Positions 7,570 through 12,235 of a stretch of DNA of 12,235 bases are shown here, piece after piece. The notes under the pieces are model-generated. The model worked only from the letters and a program-made list of their open reading frames with translations. It had not been told where the DNA came from and did no database searches. This DNA is from Actinomycetota bacterium (GTDB taxonomy: Bacteria; Actinomycetota; Humimicrobiia; Humimicrobiales; Humimicrobiaceae). The position numbers and the translations under genes were made by a program. How positions within the stretch are numbered: position 1 is the first letter of the stretch; each line of letters starts with the position of its first letter. Location: NCBI GenBank assembly GCA_023475715.1, contig JAMCVO010000232.1:1-12235 (forward strand), written 5' to 3'.

Positions 7570-7728
7570 CTATTTCTTTTCTGTTTCTTTTCTTACAACG
7601 CTGGAAACAGCTTTTATCAGATTAATCAAAATATTGAGTTTTCCAGAAGCATCTTCAAGACTTAATAAAACTCCAAATTTTTTTAAATATTGTTCTTTAA
7701 ATTCTTTAATGTTTTTTTCCAATAGCAT
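7570..7728 (-). CDS. Unknown 52-residue protein
   Basis: A short open frame begins MLLEKNIKEFKEQYLKKF and ends VVRKETEKK before the stop at 7570-7572. It is predicted to be largely helical, with a hydrophobic middle (LNILINLIKAVSSVV). Its ATG lies two bases after the stop of the DUF5659-like gene, an arrangement typical of translational coupling; there is no separate strong Shine-Dalgarno. It fills an otherwise empty 200-base gap in a run of minus-strand genes. I do not recognise a family. Small helical proteins beside a primase can be replication accessories, but that is inference. Confidence 0.6.
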   Translation of the reverse strand: MLLEKNIKEFKEQYLKKFGVLLSLEDASGKLNILINLIKAVSSVVRKETEKK

Positions 7729-7730
7729 AT

Positions 7731-7982
7731 TTACAAACTGTATATTCTTGTTTTTAAAATTTTTAAATTACTGAAATAATGCTTTGGTTCTACCTTCAAA
7801 CCCCCAGACCAATATTTTTCAATAATTAGATCAAGGTCCTTGCTTTTATTGAAATTAAAAAATATTTTGCGAGGGTTAGATTTATCCACTGAAATAATTG
7901 GGAAATATAAAGAAAGTACACAGGCAAGTCCCAGATCTGAAACTCTATATAAAATTGGATCTGATATTAATTTTTTATTCAT
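7731..7982 (-). CDS. DUF5659-like small protein
   Basis: The 83 residues resemble the DUF5659 family as I remember it: an N-terminal 'R-x-SDLGLACVLSL' helix, a hydrophobic strand (YFPIISVDKS), a KIFFNFNKS strand, then DLDLIIEKYWSGGLKVEP and the closing LKTRIYSL. In that family the pattern is a ligand-like fold with a conserved Y/F-W-N/S-G turn and an 'ALR.LK..IYS' tail. The function is not known to me; the genes are often found near primase genes of mobile elements. The ATG at 7982 has only a weak upstream Shine-Dalgarno. It is the first gene of the run leading to the primase, and a palindrome in its likely promoter suggests repression. Confidence 0.7.
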   Translation of the reverse strand: MNKKLISDPILYRVSDLGLACVLSLYFPIISVDKSNPRKIFFNFNKSKDLDLIIEKYWSGGLKVEPKHYFSNLKILKTRIYSL

Positions 7983-8018
7983 ATTAACTTCATTAAGTAA
8001 AAAAATTTATCTTCTACA

Positions 8019-8046
8019 CAAATATGGTGAAATTTCACCGAATCAA
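8019..8046 (-). promoter_or_regulatory. Candidate promoter of the DUF5659-primase run
   Basis: On the minus strand TTGATT (8041-8046) and TATTTG (8019-8024) are separated by 16 bases. They resemble a -35/-10 pair, with the -10 poorer than consensus. The spacer is filled by the perfect palindrome 8026-8039. Transcription would begin about 30 bases before the ATG at 7982. Confidence 0.35.
8026..8039. promoter_or_regulatory. Palindromic operator candidate GGTGAAATTTCACC
   Basis: A perfect 14-bp palindrome upstream of the DUF5659-like gene, lying between promoter-like elements where a repressor dimer would block RNA polymerase. The related 10-bp palindrome GTGAATTCAC is at 8104-8113, sharing the GTGAA half-site, on the other side of the terminator. 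A repressor is not identified; the XRE protein at 11162-11482 or the winged-helix protein at 9838-10335 are candidates by presence only. Confidence 0.45.
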
Positions 8047-8054
8047 TGAAAATA

Positions 8055-8080
8055 AATAAAAAACCCGCTGTATAGCGGGT
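8055..8080 (-). terminator. Rho-independent terminator after the 412-residue gene
   Basis: The stem ACCCGCT/AGCGGGT (8063-8069 with 8074-8080) has a four-base loop and, on the minus strand, is followed directly by a T-rich run (8062 down to 8055). It ends transcription of the gene at 8178-9416 and separates it from the DUF5659-primase run. The T-rich stretch after 8080 may let it work in the other direction as well. Confidence 0.88.
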
Positions 8081-8103
8081 AATATATTTTTTATTATTAC
8101 TAT

Positions 8104-8113
8104 GTGAATTCAC
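8104..8113. promoter_or_regulatory. Palindrome GTGAATTCAC
   Basis: A perfect 10-bp palindrome in the gap between the terminator and the 412-residue gene. It shares the half-site GTGAA/TTCAC with the 8026-8039 palindrome and may be a second, weaker binding site of the same regulator. Confidence 0.3.
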
Positions 8114-8177
8114 CAGAGATATTATTATTTTAAAGATTCAATTTTTATTGGGTGAGCTAACGTATAATTAAAACACT

Positions 8178-9416
8178 TTATTGGGGTATCAAATTTATTT
8201 TTATCTTATATGCTTTTTCTTTTTTATAATCATAAAAGGGACTTTCTTTAATTTGAAAATATGCTTTTAATGTATCTGATAATAATTGTTTTTGCTTTTT
8301 TTTCTTCCAATCTGCTTTATTACCTTTCCACCAACTGATTTCACCTTTATTGTCACTTAAATCTATTAATAATTCCCATTGTTTGTCTGGTTTTACTGTC
8401 CTATTATTTTGAAAACCCATATCTTTATAATTTTTCTTCCATTTTTGTGAACCAATACTTATTTCTACATTTTCACCATCAATAAATCTGATGGTTATAT
8501 TCTCCCACCTGGTTCCTTCTGATATATCAAGTGGTATTATTTCTTCATCTTTATTTTTTATGATTTTATTTTCATTAAGGTTTTTAATTTCTACTGGGGG
8601 TATTTCAACTACCTTTACTTCTATTGGCTCTTTTGGCTTAATTGGAAACTGTGTATTTTCTATCGTAGATATCCCGGGAAGAGATTTTTTTATCGTTATA
8701 TTTATAATAAGTTTTTCTTCACCATTAAATTCCTCGAAATTACAATCATTGATTGAAATGCTATCATTAAATAGATAGTATAGTATTGAATCATACAATC
8801 TGAATTCTCTTTCAATAGGATTTCCTTTATTATCATAAGGTTCTATGACAAGTGTTGGATTAATAGTTGAAGAAAATATATTTAAATAATTATTAAATAT
8901 TTGTGTAATTTTCTCAATATTGACATCAAAATTGTAAAAATTTTTGCTTGTCTTTATTAATTTATCAGTGCTGAATAAATTTATATATTCTTTTAAAAAT
9001 AGTAATAATTTCTCTTTTTCTGAACAACATAAAGTAAGAAGACCATAGATACGCGGAGACCACATCCATTGATGAAATATTTTAAAGTCCTTAAATTTAA
9101 TGGGATCTCTTACATACTCGTGATATCTTATAAGTTCCAAAGTTTTAAAAATGATCTTATAATTTTCACTTTCTGGAATATCCTCTAATTTTCTTTTTGT
9201 CATTTCAATTAATTTAAATAATTCATCATAACAATCTGACTGGGCTGGAAGATTAACAAATCCCCCGAAAAGAAAAATATCTTCCAAGTTATTGTCAATT
9301 ATGTCCTTTATTACTGCATCAATTTTTTTTGAATTGCATACATCCAAACACACACCAAAGTTTTTATAGAGAAGGTAAATAAAAAATTCCAGAGTTTCGG
9401 TTTGCAAATAGTTCAT
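8178..9416 (-). CDS. Unknown 412-residue protein with a DNA-binding-like C-terminal domain
   Basis: I do not recognise the N-terminal part (about 1-245), which is mostly helical, rich in Ile, Leu, Phe and Lys and has a Cys-Cys pair near 130. A Pro/Glu/Lys-rich linker (about 255-298) joins it to a compact C-terminal domain (about 300-412) with GTRWENITIRF, a strand pair GENVEISIGSQ, KDMGFQNNRT, then KPDKQWELLIDLSDNKGEISW and a basic KKKKQKQLL helix. The last part reads like a winged-helix module that I have seen in uncharacterised proteins but cannot name. No Shine-Dalgarno precedes the ATG at 9416. It is a single-gene transcription unit with its own terminator (8055-8080), and its coding seems more AT-rich than that of the primase, consistent with cargo of different origin. 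A regulator or an accessory function such as defence are both open; there is no direct evidence for either. Confidence 0.75.
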   Translation of the reverse strand: MNYLQTETLEFFIYLLYKNFGVCLDVCNSKKIDAVIKDIIDNNLEDIFLFGGFVNLPAQSDCYDELFKLIEMTKRKLEDIPESENYKIIFKTLELIRYHEYVRDPIKFKDFKIFHQWMWSPRIYGLLTLCCSEKEKLLLFLKEYINLFSTDKLIKTSKNFYNFDVNIEKITQIFNNYLNIFSSTINPTLVIEPYDNKGNPIEREFRLYDSILYYLFNDSISINDCNFEEFNGEEKLIINITIKKSLPGISTIENTQFPIKPKEPIEVKVVEIPPVEIKNLNENKIIKNKDEEIIPLDISEGTRWENITIRFIDGENVEISIGSQKWKKNYKDMGFQNNRTVKPDKQWELLIDLSDNKGEISWWKGNKADWKKKKQKQLLSDTLKAYFQIKESPFYDYKKEKAYKIKINLIPQ

Positions 9417-9837
9417 ATTAATTTTAATTTAATAATTTATTTATAGTGATTATACAATTTTTTATTTCCCCTTTATATCCAAATTTGCAAGAAAATAGTC
9501 TGTAAATCACAAATCAATTATAATTAACTTTTTTATTAAGATATATTTTTCTTTCAAAATCTATTGTAATGACAGCAAGTTATAAAATTATATATAGCTA
9601 TTGCCGAATTATCTATTAAAGTTTAATTTCAGTTAATTTTCCGAAGCATCATTTATTTCATAACTTGCGTACATGTCGCGCCACGTTCGCTTCAGGCAGG
9701 AGATAATATCAATAGCCATGATTTATATATAGATATCAATTTAAGTACAGAATTAATTAAAAGTTTGAATGGGCTTGTTGCAGTTTATGTAATTAAGAAA
9801 ATGTTTTAAAATAGATTTATTAACAGGGAAAAATTGA
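9417..9837. other. Gene-poor stretch with a GC-richer island
   Basis: I see no convincing gene in these 421 bases. They lie between divergent genes and should contain both promoters; TATAAT on the minus strand at 9449-9454 is a possible -10 for the 412-residue gene, without a good -35. Bases 9663-9702 are clearly richer in G+C than their surroundings. A minus-strand micro-frame at 9633-9719 (28 codons, MAIDIISCLKRTWRDMYASY...) and a plus-strand open stretch ending at a stop near 9808 (...LVAVYVIKKMF) both read like possible gene remnants, but neither has initiation signals. Confidence 0.5.
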
Positions 9838-10335
9838 TTGCACTTATCAAAGAAAATAAAAATGGCAAAAGAAAGATTAAGCAGACTTCAAAAATGGATC
9901 TTGGCAAGGTGTTTAAAAAATAAAATTATTTATAGAAATGAAGTCAAAAAATATTATGGTAAAGAGTTCCCTGGCCTTTATAGAAATAAAATAATTTGGT
10001 ACTGGAATATGGGCCGTTACCGTAATAAGAAAAATATGTTTGAAAAATATGAGGGCTTGGTTTTTATGTGGACTTATGATGAAGAATCGGGTATTGGAGA
10101 ACAAAAACATAGGATAAAAAATTATTATAAAGTAAAAGAGGAATTCATAATTAAAAGATGGGAAGAAACGGATATTTCAAGAAGCATTAATAATTTAATA
10201 AAAAGAGGGATTTTAATTCAAACAGAGGAGCCGGCCAGAGGGCTCAAATTAACTGCTGAAGGCCTTCTTAAAGCTAACAAACTGGGTGTCCGCAAGGTGT
10301 CCACCACTATGCCAAAAATGGCACTTTCCCGGTAA
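9838..10335 (+). CDS. Winged-helix DNA-binding protein with an extended C-terminus
   Basis: A basic 165-residue protein. SRLQKWILARCLKNKIIYRNEVKKYYG near the N-terminus looks like the first helices of a winged-helix fold, and TDISRSINNLIKRGILIQ plus GLKLTAEGLLKANK near the C-terminus is the usual recognition helix and wing, as in MarR/PadR-like proteins. The TTG at 9838 has AGGG nine bases upstream; the ATG at 9862 gives the more usual start MAKERLSRLQ but has no clear Shine-Dalgarno. The last residues (LGVRKVSTTMPKMALSR) look unlike a natural end: a second copy of this 3' region at 10411 reads LLKANK and then stops. The function could be repressor or replication initiator; the direct repeats at its 3' end favour a binding site there. 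Confidence 0.65.
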   Translation: MHLSKKIKMAKERLSRLQKWILARCLKNKIIYRNEVKKYYGKEFPGLYRNKIIWYWNMGRYRNKKNMFEKYEGLVFMWTYDEESGIGEQKHRIKNYYKVKEEFIIKRWEETDISRSINNLIKRGILIQTEEPARGLKLTAEGLLKANKLGVRKVSTTMPKMALSR

Positions 10336-10346
10336 ATCCCGGTAAA
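10285..10346. repeat. Iteron-like direct repeats and inverted repeat in copy A
   Basis: GGTGTCC occurs at 10285-10291 and 10296-10302 (period 11), the inverted repeat TGCCA-4-TGGCA at 10310-10323, and TCCCGGTAAA at 10327-10336 and 10337-10346 (period 10). Spacing of one helical turn is usual for repeated protein-binding sites such as plasmid iterons or operators. The repeats overlap the end of the coding sequence. Which protein binds is unknown. Confidence 0.55.
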
Positions 10347-10441
10347 ATTGAGCACAAAGCGCCTCCGGAGATCTTTTTCAATTATTTTACAAATTTATCT
10401 ATTGAATCGACCTTCTTAAAGCTAATAAATAGATTGGGTGC

Positions 10442-10463
10442 AGATTCGGTACAGGTTCGGTAA
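10442..10463. repeat. Iteron-like direct repeats in copy B
   Basis: AGATTCGGTAC (10442-10452) and AGGTTCGGTAA (10453-10463) are adjacent 11-mers that agree at nine positions. They carry the same CGGTA core as the TCCCGGTAAA pair of copy A and again have helical-turn spacing, so the repeat motif has persisted while the rest of the duplication diverged. Confidence 0.55.
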
Positions 10464-10625
10464 AATTGAAGGTTTTGCAAGAATTTGAGCACAAAGTGTT
10501 ATTTAAGAGCCATTTTTAATTATTTTGTTAAATTTATCATATCAGAAGTTATAAATTAAGGCAGATATCAGTCACTTTTATAATAATAATTTGACAACAT
10601 TCAAATCAGTAAATTTAATCTTTAT

Positions 10626-11027
10626 TTACCCATTGGGATAGTTATCATAAAAAGAATCAGAACTTACTGTATTATCAACAATAGCCCAGATCCAAACTGC
10701 AGCCAAACCCAAAAATATAAATAAGGTACCATAACTATTAAGAAAGTGAGCAATAGTTACAATTACTGCAGGGGCTCCTACAAATGCAACCCAGAACTTA
10801 AAACCATTTCTCCCATAGGTATAAACCCAGGACCAGTATCCAAAAAATACTGCAAGAATAACTGCAGTAGCTTTGGATTTTGCATTAGAACTAATTTCCC
10901 TCTTAAATGATTCCTTTATCTTAACTCCACAATAATTACAGAAAGCTGAATCTTTCTTAACAAGCTTTCCGCATTCAGGGCAGTACAATTCATCTTCTTT
11001 TTTTAAAATCAATACTTCATTATTCAT
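10626..11027 (-). CDS. Zinc-ribbon and TM2-type membrane protein
   Basis: From the ATG at 11027 the protein has 133 residues. It opens with a double-CxxC zinc ribbon (YCPECGKLVKKDSAFCNYCG, about residues 16-35) followed by a TM2-like part: a short basic region, a first hydrophobic segment (ATAVILAVFFGYWSWVY), the YGRNGFKFWVAFVG turn and further hydrophobic segments (VIVTIAHFL, LFIFLGLAAVWIWAIVD). It is probably an inner-membrane protein with the ribbon in the cytoplasm; the function of such proteins is largely unknown. The frame is open to a GTG at 11099, but those 24 residues have no family look and overlap the divergent promoter region, so I prefer the ATG. It is divergent from the XRE gene. 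Confidence 0.75.
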   Translation of the reverse strand: MNNEVLILKKEDELYCPECGKLVKKDSAFCNYCGVKIKESFKREISSNAKSKATAVILAVFFGYWSWVYTYGRNGFKFWVAFVGAPAVIVTIAHFLNSYGTLFIFLGLAAVWIWAIVDNTVSSDSFYDNYPNG

Positions 11028-11148
11028 TTTACTTAAAATTTTCTTATTTCTTTTCTTAAATATTCTTTTAATAGTATACGTAGGTGCGTACGATAACACT
11101 TATTGATTGAAAAGTCAAGTTTTTTAAATAATAAATGTAAATATATCC

Positions 11149-11154
11149 TATAAT
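11149..11154 (+). promoter_or_regulatory. Candidate -10 box of the XRE gene, possibly leaderless
   Basis: A perfect TATAAT lies seven bases before the ATG at 11162 and no Shine-Dalgarno is present. If used, transcription would begin at or next to the start codon, giving a leaderless mRNA. No good -35 stands 16-18 bases upstream; TTGAAA at 11107-11112 is too far for this -10 but could pair with TAATAA at 11129-11134. Confidence 0.35.
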
Positions 11155-11161
11155 TTTTTAT

Positions 11162-11482
11162 ATGGATGATTACACAATTAAAAGCTTTTCTGAAGCCTTT
11201 AATGAACTTAAGGAAAAATTAAATGTATCATTGGGACAACTGTCAATAAAAACTGGACTATCCAAATCATTTCTGTCTGATATATCAAACAGTAAGGTGC
11301 TGCCTCCAAAGGATGAATTTATTGTAAAGATTGCTGGTGCACTTAAGGTTAGCCCGGATTATTTCTTTGAATATAGACTCAGAAGATTTACTGAGTTTTT
11401 AAATGGTAACAGGGATTTTCTTAACAAGTGTATTACTTGTAAAAATCAATATCTTGAAAATAGACAACCAAGTAAAAAATAA
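11162..11482 (+). CDS. XRE-family HTH transcriptional regulator
   Basis: A 106-residue protein with a Cro/cI-type helix-turn-helix over about residues 9-66: FSEAFNELKEKLNVSLGQLS, then the recognition part TGLSKSFLSDISNSKVLPP and the closing helices IVKIAGALKVSPDYFFEYR. The C-terminal 40 residues are charged and contain CITC, with no known domain. Such proteins usually repress genes of the element that carries them, often themselves and a divergent neighbour; here that would be the TM2 gene. The ATG at 11162 lacks a Shine-Dalgarno and follows a TATAAT closely. It converges with the tyrosine recombinase gene. Confidence 0.88.
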   Translation: MDDYTIKSFSEAFNELKEKLNVSLGQLSIKTGLSKSFLSDISNSKVLPPKDEFIVKIAGALKVSPDYFFEYRLRRFTEFLNGNRDFLNKCITCKNQYLENRQPSKK

Positions 11483-11517
11483 CTCAGGTTTTAAAATTTT
11501 ACTTATAATAAATAATC

Positions 11518-12135
11518 CTATACTTGCGTATAATCCTTAAAACCATTCATCGCCATTTCCACATCAATATTTGCAAGTGTAACATAAATCTGAGTTGTGG
11601 ATATGTGGGCATGTCCAAGTATTTTTCTTAAGGTCTCAATATCTTTCATTTGACGGTAAAAGTTTGTCCCGAAAGTATGTCGGAGCGTGTGAGGACTTAT
11701 TTTTTTATCAATACCAGCCCTTCTGGTATAGCCTTTTACCATGTTATAAATATAAATCCGACTTAATTTACCACCGGAATTTGTGGTAAAAAAATAATTT
11801 GTGTCAATTGGTTTTCTATTCTTCCATTCCTTGACCAGGTCAATTATAAATTCAGGAATTATTATATCCCTGTCCACTCCACCCTTGCCATTTACAATTC
11901 GGAGCTTACGAAGTGTTAAATTAATATCGGAAGGTCTTAAGTTTACCACCTCTGAAACCCGAAGTCCCATAGATAGCATAAGACGCAGCATTGCCTTATT
12001 TCGCAGTCCTGATAGGAATCTTTTATTTGGAATGGAAAGCAACCCTGCAACCTCTTCCGGCTCCAGTACTGTCGGTAGTTTTCTATTATTTGCCCTATGT
12101 TTTAAATTATCATTATTTTGCATAAAAATTAACAT
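11518..12135 (-). CDS. Catalytic-domain-only tyrosine recombinase
   Basis: A 205-residue phage-integrase/Xer-type recombinase with all catalytic residues: Arg59 in GLRVSEV, Lys84 in NGKGG, His149 and Arg152 in SPHTLRHTF, His175 in LGHAH and nucleophile Tyr184 in TTQIYVT. The N-terminal core-binding (SAM-like) domain of XerC/XerD is absent; only about 20 residues precede the catalytic fold. This length is like the FimB/FimE invertases (about 200 residues), so DNA inversion or integration of a small element are both possible. The ATG at 12135 opens the frame; the ATG at 12123 is an alternative. The gene's 5' part (12083-12098) is repeated inverted at the window end, probably as an artefact. Confidence 0.92.
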   Translation of the reverse strand: MLIFMQNNDNLKHRANNRKLPTVLEPEEVAGLLSIPNKRFLSGLRNKAMLRLMLSMGLRVSEVVNLRPSDINLTLRKLRIVNGKGGVDRDIIIPEFIIDLVKEWKNRKPIDTNYFFTTNSGGKLSRIYIYNMVKGYTRRAGIDKKISPHTLRHTFGTNFYRQMKDIETLRKILGHAHISTTQIYVTLANIDVEMAMNGFKDYTQV

Positions 12136-12219
12136 TCCGTATATTATGTTAATTGCATCACAGTGTTATCATTATCGCTGGGACAAGTCAATGAAATGTT
12201 TATTGATTCACAAAAAATT
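12136..12219. other. Upstream region of the tyrosine recombinase
   Basis: These 84 bases upstream of the recombinase start should hold its promoter. I see no gene, tRNA or clear att repeat. The sequence after 12219 is an inverted copy and should not be read as genomic context. Confidence 0.5.
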
Positions 12220-12235
12220 ATAGGGCAAATAATAG
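12220..12235. repeat. Inverted copy of 12083-12098 at the right edge
   Basis: The last 16 bases are the exact reverse complement of 12083-12098 inside the tyrosine recombinase gene, with 121 bases between the arms. The match runs to the end of the window, so its full length is unknown. With the same pattern at the left edge, a fold-back chimera at a contig end is the likely cause. A real inverted repeat acted on by the recombinase is a less likely alternative. Confidence 0.75.

Larger units (their letters stand above)
10263..10540. repeat. Diverged tandem duplication of the winged-helix gene 3' end
   Basis: Copy A (about 10263-10400) and copy B (about 10411-10540) share, in the same order, CCTTCTTAAAGCTAA (10263-10277, 10411-10425), GGGTG, CGGTAAAATTG (10340-10350, 10458-10468 region), TTGAGCACAAAG (10348-10359, 10485-10496) and an AATTATTTT...AAATTTATC tail (from 10380 and 10518). 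The varying offsets (148, 152, 118, 137, 138) show several insertions and deletions. Copy B holds an in-frame TAG after LLKANK; copy A has lost it through a 4-base deletion. Confidence 0.8.

Noticed and set aside
2897..10561. ATAAATTAAGG at 2897-2907 and 10551-10561 as possible attL/attR cores
   Set aside because: Only 11 AT-rich bases with no extended similarity; chance matches of this kind are expected in such DNA.
9663..11532. ACTTGCGTA shared by 9663-9671 and the integrase 3' end near 11522, with a similar GTGCGTACG at 11085
   Set aside because: The match is nine bases, one copy is coding, and no symmetry or spacing supports a recombination site.
11801..12223. 140-codon plus-strand frame running into the right edge
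   Set aside because: Antisense to the tyrosine recombinase, and its end lies in the fold-back sequence.
1..12235. CRISPR array, tRNA or rRNA genes, insertion sequence
   Set aside because: No regularly spaced repeats, cloverleaf-like segments, rRNA signatures or transposase genes were seen on either strand.

Overview
The window is AT-rich bacterial DNA, by eye roughly 30 % G+C. Gene content does not fix the organism. Genes for L-rhamnose use and a corrinoid-type methyltransferase relative fit an anaerobic or fermentative bacterium. Inverted copies of internal sequence at both extreme ends suggest that the window is a whole contig from a single-cell or metagenome assembly.

Left part (92-2819, + strand), chromosomal: a 5'-truncated uroporphyrinogen decarboxylase (UroD/MtaA)-family gene, L-rhamnose isomerase (rhaA) and a short L-rhamnose mutarotase (rhaM). 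The mutarotase selects the anomer and the isomerase converts L-rhamnose to L-rhamnulose. Kinase and aldolase genes are not present.

Middle part (about 2990-9416, - strand), an integrative mobile element: a large serine recombinase, an excisionase-like HTH protein overlapping an unknown gene, a DnaG-like primase fused to a P-loop ATPase, a 52-residue unknown gene, a DUF5659-like protein, a clean terminator and a 412-residue unknown protein with a DNA-binding-like C-terminal domain. No conjugation genes are visible, so this looks like a self-replicating integrated plasmid or satellite. Two regulatory-looking structures stand out: nested, mutually exclusive inverted repeats between the primase and the excisionase operon (5315-5410), and a palindrome placed in a promoter spacer (8026-8039).

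Right part (9417-12219): a gene-poor stretch, a winged-helix protein whose 3' end is tandemly duplicated with iteron-like direct repeats (10263-10540), a zinc-ribbon/TM2 membrane protein divergent from an XRE regulator, and a small tyrosine recombinase made of the catalytic domain only. Whether these belong to the same element is unresolved; no convincing att direct repeat was found.
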